Shown: positions 53,656-64,000 of the stretch, in pieces
How the letters are laid out: each line of letters begins with the position of its first letter
Numbering within the stretch: position 1 is the stretch's first letter
From: Asparagopsis taxiformis
Taxonomy: Eukaryota; Rhodophyta; Florideophyceae; Bonnemaisoniales; Bonnemaisoniaceae
DNA length: 64,000 nt
Direction: 5' to 3'
NCBI GenBank assembly: GCA_030407315.1
Contig: JALQPE010000911.1
Coordinates: forward strand, 1 to 64,000
Position numbers and translations under genes: made by a program
Notes under the pieces: generated by a model
Told to the model about the DNA's origin: nothing
The model's input: only the letters and a program-made list of their open reading frames with translations
Database searches by the model: none

Positions 53656-54143
53656 TGTTGGAACGAATTGGTCGCTTACCGAGCGTTTATTGAATCTGCG
53701 AGCTCACCACATTATTTGTATTCTTGCCGAGGTGCCCCGGCGGTGCTAAGGACAGCCTGTTCATGGCTGCTCCAGACAGACTGTCACTGACAGTCTGTCC
53801 TAGCAAGCACCCGCTGCCAATCTGGTACACGTGGGCTTCTCTATCATATCATCCACACGTGTACACTTATCATAACATTTTCCCTCTGCCATGATGGCAA
53901 CCCATCCTGGCATTTCTAATTACTAATTGAAAGTATGAGAAACAAATTGAAACTTCAGACGCTATTATCTCCATGAAGAAAGGTCGTAGAAGCTTCGGAG
54001 AAGTTGCTACCCTACTAATTCGGGCACGCTGAACACGATGAGATAGGTTTCGGAGCGCCTAGAGCACTCTTTCTAGGAGAAATCGAGGGTCAAAGTTTTC
54101 ACACGTAATTGAGCCCCTCAGGGCCAATTCCAGTGCTTCAACA
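53656..54143 (-). repeat. 5' LTR of copia
   Basis: 488 bp, TGTTGGAACG...GTGCTTCAACA; a few substitutions relative to 47783-48270. Confidence 0.95.
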
Positions 54144-54148
54144 GGACC

Positions 54149-54473
54149 GTCTCTTCGGAACGTGCTTGTGTGTTCGCAACCTTGCCAGCAGGCGACGCTG
54201 GATCAGCGGGGCCTTTGGCGGCAGTCGAACGCGTTCGCGTTTGCGATTGAGCCACGGTGGCTGACGGCGCGCGTGGCACGGAAGTCGACGAAGACTTAGC
54301 CGGTGTAGGCGGAACCCCGGTGGGGGAGGAGGAAGCTTGGTGGCGAGTCGTGGGACGGCGAACGCTGGAGCGTGTGGTCGGGCGGTTGGGCGAACCCATA
54401 CTGTCTCCTTCCTCTTCGGAGGATTCGAATTGAATCGGAGCACGAGGGGTCATCCTAAAAGCCAGTAGAGGCG
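54149..54473 (-). CDS. Antisense ORF of the gypsy element, part 1
   Basis: Starts at an ATG near 54473 (MTPRAPIQFESSEEEGDSMG) and is rich in Pro, Ser, Thr and Arg (RPTTRSSVRRPTTRHQASSS). The frame is cut by the copia and element B insertions and continues at 31604-31438. Composition resembles the disordered start of Gag proteins, but no domain is recognised. Confidence 0.5.
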
Positions 54474-54955
54474 ATGACGGACGTTGATAAAAACCCTGAA
54501 GCGGGACGAACAAGTGGCCTATTGGCTTAAGTCTCCGGAAGGGAGCTGCGCTATTCAACCCAGGAAGGGGATCGCGAGGCAATGGGCCGAAACGGCGAAT
54601 GCAAGCCTCGAATTGGCACCGCTCGTGCGATCACGCGGCTAATTATTTAGCAGATGGACGCAAAAACCCTTTGAGGGATAATGGAAAGGACGCGAATGCG
54701 TGGACGCAGTTGGGCACCGAAGGGGTGAATGCGCTGTTTTGCGTTAGGACGATGATGAACCTGTAACAGTTATTGATTCCAACAGGAAACGGTCGGGCGG
54801 AACTCGGGAAGAGTCGGATGGACAACACATTTAGTGTGCACGCGCCGCGCGCGGGAAAATTTTGAATTGCACAATGCAACGGCCACAGCCAAAAATTGTA
54901 ATTTTTATTTTTGATCAAATTTTGTCGGGACGACAAATCTCTCAGGAGGGGGCCG
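54474..54955. other. Gypsy 3' internal region and polypurine tract
   Basis: Non-coding. Just before the 3' LTR lies CAGGAGGGGGCCG (about 54943-54955), a likely polypurine tract for plus-strand priming. Confidence 0.6.
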
Positions 54956-55638
54956 TGTCGTACCGCCTGGCGGTCCTCGCTGATCGAGCCGTGTCGCTTC
55001 CCTATTGGGTACCCACTCACGGGATGTGCCAATCAGAAGGCACCAGCCAACTGGCGTGTTTCCTATACTTGGGACAAGCTAAGGCTGACAAATAACCCCA
55101 CCCGGGCCTATCGGCCCCGGCCAAGACCCCACAAGGGGCAAATTTTAACTTAGGCTGATCAGCCATACATTACAATGTAAGCCTATTGGCAATGACCTCG
55201 CGGGTAGGCGAGCGCCAGTAATTGGGTTCTGATTGGTCACTAACTGGATATTTATTCCTAACCACTAACCCTAGCTTACAGTAGACTTAGTATAAAACTG
55301 CCACTGGAATAGCCAGTAGGCACGGTTTCTAGAGTAACGTAAACTCAAGTGGAATTACGACCCACAGGAACAGTGTTCGCATACCTATTGTTCAACCCCT
55401 CTCCGGGAAAACCTTAGGGTTATCCAACAGCTCGACGGATTACGTCATCTTGCTCCATTAATACCCACCTCGCGTGAGCGCTATAATCGCACAACCCCCT
55501 CCGGGTAGCGATACCTTCTCTCATACGAGACTACCCGCCGGATACCTATAAGGTTCATCTGCTCTACCACTTCCTCTACCGAGGCTCGGGACACCTGTCG
55601 GGTGGTTTGCCGCTCTAGCGGATTTTCTACCTGCTACA
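54956..55638 (+). repeat. 3' LTR of the gypsy element
   Basis: TGTCGTACCGCCTGG...CCTGCTACA, 683 bp, followed by GCCAG (55639-55643), the duplicate of 20531-20535. Confidence 0.95.
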
Positions 55639-56201
55639 GCCAGTGCTAACTGCCTGCGGAGCATGTCGACTGGGTCGCGGAGGTACAGCTGTGCCGAGTA
55701 CTTACCAGTCTTGTCTGGAATGATGTGGCTCTTGTAACCTTCGGTGCGGAAATGTGTTTCGACCATGGAAGCGGTAACGTGGCGACATTCTTCTACGGTG
55801 CGAACGGCGCTGTTGAACTTTTCTAGGGAGAATGCGGGGTCTTGTAGGATGGTTATGACTTCGCTCACGCGGCCAGCGCCGGCCTTGTACTCGAGGGTTG
55901 TGAGACTGGCGGCGAGGGATAGCACGAGGAGGTCTGCGCGGGAGGGGGTTGAGGTTGGTGGCAGTGGACCGTCACAGGGTGAGTCGCTGGAGGAAGCACG
56001 GCCAGATTCTGGGTCTGGGGAGCTGGGTTGCGGGGAATCATGGTCGCCGTTTCGAGCAGGCTCATGGGTGACGGCAGGGACACGAGCGTTGTTGAAATGT
56101 TGGGGAGAGGGGTTGAAACGGTAGCGACACGCTCGCTCATGCAGCGCGAGCGCATAAGCATCTACGCAGTAGTAGAAGCACCCTTCATACTTGCATTCCA
56201 T
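55639..56201 (-). pseudogene. CACTA/Plavaka-like transposase of unit Y, N-terminal part
   Basis: ATG at 56201. Residues 1-28 form a zinc-finger-like C-x4-C-x12-H-x3-C motif (MECKYEGCFYYC...ALALHERAC), as often found at transposase N-termini for DNA binding. A Pro/Ser-rich linker, a helical segment (DLLVLSLAASLTTLEYKAGA) and EGYKSHIIPDKTGKYSAQLY follow; the frame reaches the gypsy insertion at RRQLALA. Codon phase across the excised gypsy element matches exactly ((56201 minus the virtual position of 20409) is 684, divisible by 3). The gene therefore continues at 20530. Confidence 0.8.
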
Positions 56202-56802
56202 GTCGAGTTTTGACGCAAAAGGGAGGATTGCGAGCTGAACAGGGGAGACTGTGCCGTCCAGATGCGACCAATTTTATTTTTGTGGTGCTTTCGAGACTTG
56301 GAATGTAACGTGTTCGTTCGTAGTTTTGTGGGTAGTAGTTTTGTGCTCACTCCAGCTGACATCCCAACGGTGGAATTTAACCGAAAGTTCAATCATTTCC
56401 AACTGTTACATCACATTGCGTGCTGGCAACGTGTGCATGGAAGGACGAACGACCGCCCTGGGAGATGAATTTTCAATTAATTCATTTGTAATAATAAACT
56501 TTTTTATTTCCGAACTTCGTGGAATCTGAATGTGCTTTACAGCGGATATGCCACAGATCATGTAAGGAAAGCAAATGGATTCTCATATATATGATTATAT
56601 GTTTATATTCGTTGTTCTCGATCCGGATCTCATTGTTCGGGGATTCAGAGACCATGGTTTGGGCCATACTCAATCCCACTGCCGGCGATGATTTCGAGTA
56701 TGCACAGCAAGACTTAAGCGGACGCAGAAAGCTGTCCGGTCGACGCCGCAGGCTCCACTCCGCCCTCATCACCGACTGATATTCTTTGACCGACTTTGCT
56801 TT
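56202..56802. other. Upstream region of transposase Y
   Basis: No recognised gene. A plus-strand ORF at 56519-56779 has a hydrophobic stretch (WILIYMIICLYSLFSI) and could be a leader exon, but nothing else supports it. Confidence 0.35.
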
Positions 56803-56840
56803 GTACGTGCGCGAATCTTGATCAAGATTCGCGCACGTAC
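56803..56840. repeat. 38-bp perfect palindrome
   Basis: GTACGTGCGCGAATCTTGA followed immediately by its reverse complement, no loop, centre TGATCA. Confidence 0.95.
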
Positions 56841-56966
56841 CTTCGTTCCATCCTCTACCCTCGAGGGTATTCGTTGAGGGAAGCGTGGGTTTTGAGTCTG
56901 ACTATTTCCGTTGATGCGATATTTTTCATTGGAAGCCTGTTGATTCATGCTGTGTATTGAGCGGAG

Positions 56967-57951
56967 GATGGAAGAGAGGTACGTGAAGTTTTGAAAGTAT
57001 GCTGCGAGGGAAGGTTGGTTTTGGGTCTGACTGTTGTGGTTGATTCCGATGTTGTGTAGATGATGCAGGAATGTTGATGACGGAAGGTAAGTTTCATTGA
57101 GTGCCAAGATGTGCTTTGCGAAGATATGGACTGCTGACTATGATTATTCATTGCAAGGTTTTTGGATCATGGTTTGTATTGTGTGTAGGATGGATGAGAG
57201 GTACATTTGCGAGTTCTCAGGGTATGTAGCGAGGGAAACGTTGGTTTTCAATCTGACTGTTGCGATTGATTCCGATGTTGCGTAGGTGATGGAGGAATAG
57301 TGATGACGGAAGGTAAGTCACATTGGGCGCCCAGTCCGGTTGTGCGAAGATGCGGAATGCTGACTAATTTTATTGGCTACACGATTACGTGATTTATGGT
57401 TTTTATTGTGTGCAGGATGGAACGGGTAAGGTAAGTGTGCGAGTTTTGAAAGTAAGCAGCGAGGGAAGGTTGGTTTTGAGTCTGACTATTTCCGTTGATG
57501 CGATATTTTTCATTGCAAGCCTATTGAGTCATGGTGTGTATTGTGTGGAGCGAAGGTAAGTGTGCGAGTTTTGAAAGTAAGCAGCGAGGGAAGGTTGGTT
57601 TTGGGTCTGACTGTTGTGGTTGATTCCGATATTGTGTAGGTGATGCAGGAATGGTGATGACGGAAGGTAAGTTTCATTGAGCGCCAGGATGTGTTTTGCG
57701 AAGAATGGACTGCTGACTTTGATTATTCATTGCAAGGTTTTTCAATCATGGTTTGTATTGTGTGTAGGATGGATGAGAGGTAAGTAAGGGAGTTTCTAGG
57801 ATATCTGTCGTGGTAAGCGTTGCTTTTGAATCTGACTGTTGGGGTTGATGTTTTGTATGTGATGCAGGAGTGGTGAAGCAGGAACGGCAGGTCTCAAGGA
57901 GAGTGAAGAAGGGATCTAAGAAGATGGGGAATGAAGCTGTGAGGTGTTTCT
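56967..57951 (+). other. Tandem array of putative microexons (226-bp repeat)
   Basis: Short segments bounded by acceptor-like (TGCAG/TGTAG/GGAG) and donor-like (GTAAGT/GTACGT) sequences: 56967-56978, 57069-57086, 57189-57200, 57295-57312, 57416-57430, 57649-57666, 57768-57779, then a longer one from 57868 to a TAA. Lengths are 12 (GATGGATGAGAG type), 18 (GAATGGTGATGACGGAAG type) or 15, all multiples of 3 and all in phase 1, so joined they read as a repeated Asp/Arg-rich peptide (NxDDGR, MDER). A degenerate unit lies at 57551-57555. Spacers are 90-105 bases. The alternative is a non-coding satellite whose splice-like motifs were copied by repeat expansion. Confidence 0.45.
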
Positions 57952-58677
57952 GGTATGTGTATATTTTCGGGCATACGATAGAAGTGAGAGTGGGTTTCAA
58001 GTGGTGTAAGATTTTGCTGACCATGTTCGTGTTTGATGTCTTAATGATTTAATGGGCTGGGGTCGTGTCGAGGAAAGCGGGGATGGAATTGGGAAGGAGC
58101 GGATTTTTTGTAATCTAGGTCGTGAGGGTTCTTGAAGTATGTGCGGATGGTGGTGCATGGCGTTCGGATGGTAGGGAGAACGCGATAGTGAGGGAGATGG
58201 GTGATCGACGATATGCTGACAGGTATTTTGTAATCTGGCTGGATACGTATTTCATATTCTGGCTGGATACATATTCCGTATTCTGACTGGATACATATTC
58301 CGTATTCTGGCTGGATACGTATTTCCTATTCTAACCGGGTATTTATTTCCTATTCTGACCAGATATGTATTTCCTACTCTAGAGAGACGTATTGTACACG
58401 AGCAGTTTCGTAAATGAGAGAATAAAATACGGTCCGATATGGGCCCTGAATTTACCATCCGCTGTAATTTCTTCCCTCCCGGTTTTCGCTGATATATTGT
58501 ATACTGGATGTCGGGTCCTAGTATTCCGCCATATGTACTAGAGAAATTGGACGTCCGCATCCAAAAAATTTTTATTTTTTTTTGGACGCGGACGTTCATT
58601 TGTTCTAGTAAATCTCAGGGCCGACTAGGACCCGTACTAGAGAGACTGGACGTCCGCGTCCACTTCCGAAAACACAG
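57871..58677. repeat. Repeat X, right copy
   Basis: Same orientation as 15013-15833. Contains ~26-bp tandem units (GGATACATATTCCGTATTCTG type, 58225-58380) and the GGACGTCCGCGTCC inverted boxes; ends TTCCGAAAACACAG at 58677, exactly like the left copy. The sequence beyond is a truncated Gag-like ORF, so 58677 looks like an element terminus inserted into that gene. Confidence 0.75.
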
Positions 58678-59280
58678 TCGTAGACGGTCTTTAGCCAACG
58701 CGGCGACATCGTCATCCGTGAGTGCCGTGCGAGGCAATGCGGCCCACGCGTGGGTCAGAGCGTCTACGTTGAGCGCCACACCGTCACGTAGAGGGCTGCC
58801 GACTGTTGCAGCGGGATCACCACGTTCCGGCGAACCCTGACGAGGAGAACGGGGCGAACCGTCACGACGAGGTACGCCAGTGCGGGCCACTGCCCCAGCC
58901 CGACGCGATCGAGCGGCCGCTGCCATCGCGGCCACACCCAGGGACGAGGCTGCGACTCCTGGGATTATGGGTGACGAATTCCCTGAGTCTGACGCCGTTG
59001 CGTCAGTGCCGCGCGGAGCGTCAGCCTTGGCAGCCTCGACAGGCGTTACGGAAGCCAGCGGGCGAGACGAAGCCATCGGGCGAGACGATGAGGCAACGGC
59101 CTGTAGAACACCAGCTTGAGCCGCCCTAACGGATGGGGCGGGCGCGACGGACGCTTCCGTCGCTGGCGGCGCACCGACCCTGGCGAGGGAGGGAGCGCCC
59201 TGCGAAGGGTTCCCCGCTCCACCTCCAGCAGAGCCGGCGGGCCGCGGAGTGTTGGTATCGGTACTGCGCGTGTTAACCAT
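58678..59280 (-). pseudogene. Gag-like N-terminal fragment
   Basis: The minus-strand ATG at 59280 begins MVNTRSTDTN, a start often seen in gypsy Gag proteins. A Gly/Ala/Pro/Ser-rich disordered region and LNVDALTHAWAALPRTALTD follow, and the frame is cut by repeat X at 58677. No capsid or zinc knuckle is left. GC content is clearly higher than in elements A and B, suggesting a different source. Confidence 0.4.
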
Positions 59281-60589
59281 CGGGGTTACCGTGTACACGA
59301 CGAAAGCGACAAGTGCAACGAGCACGAAGGGAAAAGCCACACGGGCGAGACGGGAGAAGAAGAAAACGAAAAAGGCTGCGAGCCGATGCAGGACGGGTTG
59401 ACGAAGCGAAACGGCAACGGCCTAAGCGATGAGGATGACGGATAGGGAAGCGACGAACGCTCCGGCGTCTGAGCCGCGGCTTAAATAACGCTCCGAAGAC
59501 CGTTGTCGCAAAACCTGCTGGCACGAAATACGCGAGATGGCCGCGGCCTGCGTGCGTATCACGCTGATTCGAACCTCACCGGCGTGGTGGAACTGGAAAC
59601 TGCATTCGATTGCAAGAGACGCCTACGCGAGGCATTGTAGAACGATGCCAACGGGCACGCCCGATGATGAAGAGGAGGCGGGAGCGCACGCTCCGGCGCC
59701 GTGGCCAACCGATCGGCCAACCGGGCCACGTTCGTTTAAGCGAGATTTTTCGGGACAATTGCCACGTCCGCGATTGTACCCGAAAAGGCGCCAAGGCCCC
59801 GTGTCTCAGGCGCGTCCTGACGGGCCTCGCGTGGCTGGGACGTCCACGTGTGGGGGTGGGGGTGGGGCTGTGTAGTATACGTGGCCAATTCGAAAATGGC
59901 AAATATTTACGATTTCCGCGGAATTCTAATTTCGGCGGACACGACCGGCGACAGCAAGGTACGAGCATTGCTGGCGCATGCGCGCGCGCAATCGGAACAC
60001 GTGTGCAGCGAACGGACTGGCACGCGGCCAACGGACCAACAGGTCCACACGCGCGACCCACAAGGTCCTTTCCCATTCGGGGAAGTTACGAACAGTGTTT
60101 ACACTGTAATGCGATGCCATCGTGGCTAAATCGGTATTGGCAACGTGCCGGGAGGGAAAGGGGACAAGCACCAGAACGAGCAACGGCTCTAGTCTACGAC
60201 TGACTTCTACGTTTACGTTTTACGTTTTCGCCTAACGAGGTTTCGTTTCCGTCCAGCTGCGCACTCCCTACCCTTGGCCACACGTGAGGCTGATCGCGTG
60301 TCGTGCCTACGGGCTTGGATGATAGCGCCTCCGGTGACGTGCCACTTCGTTGCCGAACGTAATCCTCGCGTGGATTGTTGCGTCGTGACGCTCGTGTCTA
60401 CTCGCTAACCTTCTACTCTACCTTCCTACCTACCAATACAGTCAAACACCAGCGGGTGGCACTGTTCCGTTGTTTCGTTTAAAGGACAGCGTGTCCACTG
60501 GCTCGTACCAGCTACTTCGTCTACCGAACTATCGTTCCACAGGTGCAACACCATGACTCTCCATGTGACCACAGGATTCTAGAAAGATC
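59281..60589. other. GC-rich region, no gene supported
   Basis: Could be leader/LTR of the element that owned the Gag-like fragment (a TGCTGG...TGCAACA pair spans 59519 to about 60553), but no second copy or target duplication is visible here. ORFs on both strands are compositional. Confidence 0.35.
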
Positions 60590-60763
60590 GTCAGTGTGGC
60601 CTTCCAACCCACACTAAGGCAGGAGATTCGCCTTTTCTCTACCAAACTCGACTCGAGCCTGACTACCGGGACAGGGGGGCTCGAACACCCCGCGGTGGTT
60701 CGCCGATTCGGCTTACAGCCAAGGCTGCCCGTTGTCGAATCGACAAAGCCATTGCACTACACT
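60590..60763 (-). repeat. tRNA-derived SINE-like sequence, copy 1
   Basis: Similar to 63200-63372. On the minus strand it starts GTAGTGCAATGGC and has a B-box-like GTGTTCGAGCCCC; the A-box is weak. The gypsy solo LTR begins immediately after it on the plus strand. Confidence 0.45.
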
Positions 60764-61449
60764 TGTCATACCGCCTGGCGGTCCTCTCAATCTGAGCCGT
60801 GTCGCTTCCCTATTGGGTACCCACTTAAGGGATGGGCCAATCACAAGGCATCAGCCAACTGGGCGTGTTTCCTGTAATTGGGACTAGAGCAAGGCTGTAA
60901 ATACCCTACTCGGGCCTATCGGCCCTGGCCAAGACCCCACAAGGGACCCATTTCTAACTTAAGCTAACCAGCTGTACATTACAATGTTAGCCTAACTGGC
61001 AATAACCTCGCGGGTAGGCGAGTGCCGTTAACTGGGTTCTGGTTGGTCAATAACTGGATATTTATTCCTAACCACTAACCCTAGCTTACAGTAGACTTAG
61101 TATAAAACTGCCACTGGAATAGCCAGTAGGCACGGTTTCTAGAGTAACGTAAACTCAAGTGGAATTACGACCCACAGGAACAGTGTTCGCATACCTATTG
61201 TTCAACCCCTCTCCGGGAAAACCTTAGGGTTATCCAACAGCTCGACGGATTACGTCACTTTGCTCCATTAATACCCACCTCGCGTGAGCGCTATAATCGC
61301 ACAACCCCCTCCGGGTAGCGATACCTTCTCTCATACGAGATTACCTGCTGGGTACGCTATAAGGTTCATCTGCTCTACCATCTCCTCTACCGAGGCTCGG
61401 GACACCTGTCGGGTGGTTTGCCGCTCCCGCGGATTTTCTACCTGCTACA
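60764..61449. mobile_element. Solo LTR of the gypsy family
   Basis: TGTCATACCGCCTGG...CCTGCTACA, 686 bp, same family as 20536-21219; target duplication ACACT at 60759-60763 and 61450-61454. Confidence 0.93.
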
Positions 61450-62143
61450 ACACTATCTGTACCAAAAGGATGTTCCTGGAGTCGACTCTCAGATTATGTA
61501 CAACTGGGCTGAAAACTTTATTATGGAGACCGGAAAGCTTCGAGATGATGAACAGTTGCTTTTACTTGTTTTACACGGCTACAGAGCACATATGCAGTTT
61601 AGTACGCTTGAGATACTTCGTAGGAATCTAGTTATTGTCATTGCTCTGCCTTCTCAGACGTCGCATGTACTCCAACCTCTTTCTGTATCGGTATTTTCGG
61701 CGTACAAGTCATACTTGCAGAGATAAACCCATAGTGCAGCGCAGAGTACACCTACTCTCAATGCCTTCACCATTGGAGCTTTAATAAACATTGCATATTC
61801 CAAAGCGCTCATAGTAGCCAATATTAAGGCAAGTTTCATGAAATGTGGGATCTGGGACGAAAGCAGAAGATCTACGAACGATTCAGAGCCCAAAAGTCTA
61901 TTCAACGGCATTTATGATTCTAATAGCTCCAGGGCACCTACAAAGAAAACAATGCCGCTCAGTGAGTTTTTGGAAGCATTTAAAGCTAGGAGTAGATCAC
62001 TACTGAGAGATGCGGATGTCGAGGAGGAAGGGAGGATACGTATTGGAACAAGAACGGGATTTCATCTATCATCAGATATTGTACTGGGAGCTCTCGGAAA
62101 ACGAGGGGCGGAAAAGAAGAATAGTATACTTGTGGTGCAATGA
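61450..62143 (+). pseudogene. Pogo/Tigger-like DDE transposase, C-terminal remnant
   Basis: One frame from 61450 to 62143 with a single stop (61724-61726). LLLLVLHGYRAHM matches the pogo LLLLDGYRAHM motif but the catalytic Asp is His. LPSQTSHVLQPLSVSVFSAY matches LPxHTSHVLQPLDVxVF with Asp changed to Ser. Downstream, AYSKALIVANIKASFMKCGI and WD resemble the AYxKALTxxNIxxGFxxTGIWP segment. With two catalytic residues lost and the N-terminal half absent, it is dead. Confidence 0.8.
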
Positions 62144-63199
62144 CACATGGTGGACCGCCTTGTGTGGTGAAACACCAAATATTTTGCAAATCTTTTTGGG
62201 ACTTTAATTCACATCGTATTTTGGATACTTTACCTGTCCACAGTGAATCACTGAACACAGTACACTTGGACTCTGTGGTACACTGAAGTTGTACTCCAGC
62301 ACTAGCTGTTGTACAATACACTAACAGTGGGTTTACCCCGCCGGCCACCCCGGCCACTTAGGGTTTTTCCAACCACCCTACTGTACCAGTATTTAGCCTA
62401 TCCACTGACAACCGTAGAAGTTCACTTAGGGCTAGCCACCGTGCTGTAACATAATATTTATTTTACAGCGGATCACCCAGTTCTTCGATTGTAAAGTCAC
62501 CGGAAGTTCGTTTCCCATTCTGCTCCCAAGGTGCGTTTCGCCGTCTCATCTAGCCTGCTTCTCCGTTGGCTATAGCGCTTGGCACCCTTCCGGAACCCGT
62601 TCGTCGCTGATCCAGCGCTTACCCTTGGCACTCCATCCGCTGTATCAGCATTATCTCTTACCACGCGCAGCCTGTGGCGTGCGTGCCCCTCTATCAGGAT
62701 TATTCGGCCTCTTGGTGCACCACCGGACCTGATCGTATCGCTTCGATCCCATCCTGCGGATTGCAGTAACTGTTTTCCTACTCCGCCTCTGGTTATTGTG
62801 TGTGGCACAAGCCCGACCTTACTCTGACTGCTGTACCAGCACCTCCGGCGTCGTTGTCTCGCTGTATCAGCTTCTCCTCTGCCCTTTCAGGGTCTCTTAC
62901 CTGCACATGCCACCTGTGGTACACGTGCCCACTCACCCTTCTCCACCTACCAGGTACCCTCACCTGCTTGGTGTACCACCATTCACGCTTTATTAGCTCC
63001 CCTTCATCTCCTTCTCGACCGTTGGTCATTCCTCTCACACACTAAGAGTCCGTTGACACCCTGTGTATTACCGTCACACACTACCACTTCAGTGCACCAC
63101 TGATCCAGTGTTTGCGCTATCCATTCTACCCCTTTAAAGTTGGCCTGACAAGCCAACCTCTCACTTGCATAGCAGTATCACTTGAACCAATATTTCTCG
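62144..63199. other. Region with imperfect internal repeats, no gene supported
   Basis: 62600-62990 contains two diverged units (CTGTATCAGC..., TGTGGyryrCGTGCCC, TTGGTGyACCACC). No recognisable coding sequence on either strand. Confidence 0.4.
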
Positions 63200-63372
63200 A
63201 CGTATCATCTGTGTGGCCTTACAACACACAGTCAGGCAGGCGATCCGCCTTAGCTCCACCCCTTCTACCTTGAGCCTGACTACCGAGACAGGAGGGCTCG
63301 AAGACCTCGCGGTGCTTATCCGAATCGGCTCACTTCCCTAAGTCGAATCGAAAGCTCAGGCATTGCACTACA
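63200..63372 (-). repeat. tRNA-derived SINE-like sequence, copy 2
   Basis: Shares with 60590-60763 the blocks GTGTGGCCTT, GAGCCTGACTACCG.GACAGG.GGGCTCGAA and CATTGCACTAC. B-box-like CTTCGAGCCCTCC on the minus strand. Confidence 0.45.
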
Positions 63373-64000
63373 ATACTGAAGAGGGTGATGAAATCAAATG
63401 AAGAGACCAACTGTTACAACGAGCCAGTTGCAGATATTGGTCACCCCATGTCACTTGTAGACAGGAGGTTTGAGCAGCGCAAGCGGTTGCGGAACACCCG
63501 AACTTTGCGAAGAATGGTTCGTAGAGCAACAGAAGAGGCAATTTCATGTGTGATGCAGCTGGCGTGATATTCATTTCGGTGGGCCACGGGGTGGACAGAG
63601 CTTGCAGATCACGAGCGCATGAGTGGCTGAGCTCGAAAAGAGTTTGGCTTTGAGCAAAGATATCTCAGCTCTGCAAAGGACTTAAGATCCACCACTTTGT
63701 CGAGAGAAAGAGACTCGTCTTGCAAAGGAGGAAGGATTGGAATCAGTTGGAATGGGAAATTTCTCGCTAGAGGCGTCAGTTTATAGGTAGGTTACTGTAT
63801 CCCCATTTTGTGCATATTTGTCGAATAAGGAGCACAACGGTTACCTTGACTGTCCGATATCAAGCTGGCGTGGAGTGATAAGATAAATAGGCAATCACTA
63901 AGGCGATCGTTTAAATTGTAGCTTGTCGAAGGGCAAGGGGGCTGTTTTGCGATTTTATTGCTATGAGCAACCAATGAAATCGTCGCAAACAAGGGGCAGC
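63373..64000. other. Right edge of window, no gene supported
   Basis: A 60-codon plus-strand ORF (63385-63567; RRFEQRKRLRNTRTLRRMVR) is basic and helical and might be a decayed transposase tail, but no family motif supports it. The rest shows nothing. Confidence 0.3.

Larger units (their letters stand above)
47783..54143 (-). mobile_element. Ty1/copia retrotransposon, complete, minus orientation
   Basis: LTRs 53656-54143 (5') and 47783-48270 (3'), both 488 bp and beginning TGTTGGAACG; target duplication GGACC at 47778-47782 and 54144-54148. Internal order on the minus strand: primer-binding site, ~1.4-kb leader with a zinc-finger gene and a SINE-like sequence, gag, protease-integrase, reverse transcriptase-RNase H, purine tract. 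The two LTRs differ at only a handful of positions, so insertion is recent, yet pol has one frameshift region and a stop. Confidence 0.95.
20536..55638 (+). mobile_element. Ty3/gypsy chromovirus with nested insertions
   Basis: LTRs at 20536-21219 and 54956-55638; target duplication GCCAG at 20531-20535 and 55639-55643. Joining 55639 to 20530 puts the codons of the transposase fragments 56201-55639 and 20530-20152 in the same phase, which confirms that everything between is one insertion event plus later insertions into it. Own parts: leader and gag-pol 21715-28399, antisense ORF block 28660-31604 and 54149-54473, then the purine tract before the 3' LTR. Foreign parts: solo copia LTR (21227-21714), element B (31605-47768) and copia (47783-54143). 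Without them the element is about 12 kb. Confidence 0.92.

Noticed and set aside
59610..60203. Plus-strand ORF of 197 codons and its minus-strand shadow (59576-60076)
   Set aside because: Arg/Gly/Pro-rich composition in GC-rich DNA, open on both strands, no motif.

Overview
This is a eukaryotic nuclear window made almost entirely of nested transposable elements; I see no intact single-copy host gene, rRNA gene or canonical tRNA gene. Evidence for a eukaryote: a chromodomain Ty3/gypsy element, a Ty1/copia element whose primer-binding site matches an internal fragment of initiator tRNA-Met, CACTA-type DNA transposons, GT-AG introns and a pogo-like transposase remnant. The captured gene fragments (single-stranded DNA-binding protein, Sel1-repeat protein, lytic polysaccharide monooxygenase-like secreted protein) and the intron-poor coding style would suit a red alga, but this is a low-confidence guess that only database searches could settle.

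Layout, left to right. (1) 1-15011: right part of a giant CACTA-like transposon (element A, left end outside the window). On the minus strand it carries two copies of an unusual module (ParB/sulfiredoxin-like domain followed by a 2-oxoglutarate/Fe(II) dioxygenase), a frameshifted CACTA-type transposase, arrays of nested palindromes, and a right end with 35-bp subterminal repeats and the terminus CAACACCGTAGTG. (2) 15012-15833: repeat X, seen again at 57871-58677. (3) 15837-20530 plus 55639-56201: a second CACTA/Plavaka-like transposase (unit Y), cut in two. (4) 20536-55638: one Ty3/gypsy chromovirus with target duplication GCCAG sits inside that transposase gene; removing it restores the reading frame exactly. 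It carries gag, pol and a chromodomain on the plus strand and a block of minus-strand ORFs before its 3' LTR. (5) Inside the gypsy element: a solo copia LTR (21227-21714, duplication GGTCT), a 16.2-kb CACTA-like element B (31605-47768, 13-bp inverted ends) and a complete copia element (47783-54143, duplication GGACC). (6) 55639-64000: the rest of transposase Y, a 38-bp perfect palindrome, a tandem array that looks like microexons, repeat X, a Gag-like fragment, a solo gypsy LTR (duplication ACACT) and a dead pogo-like transposase.

The most interesting content is the A/B transposon family. Elements A and B share right ends, subterminal ACTGTC repeats, 23 copies of a 37-bp hairpin arranged in seven larger palindromes, and the ParB-like/dioxygenase module. 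B has also picked up fragments of host genes, several interrupted by a short segment followed by its own reverse complement. By analogy with other eukaryotic transposons that carry TET/JBP dioxygenases, the module may modify or mark element DNA. The association with palindrome arrays suggests a possible DNA target, but that link is inference.
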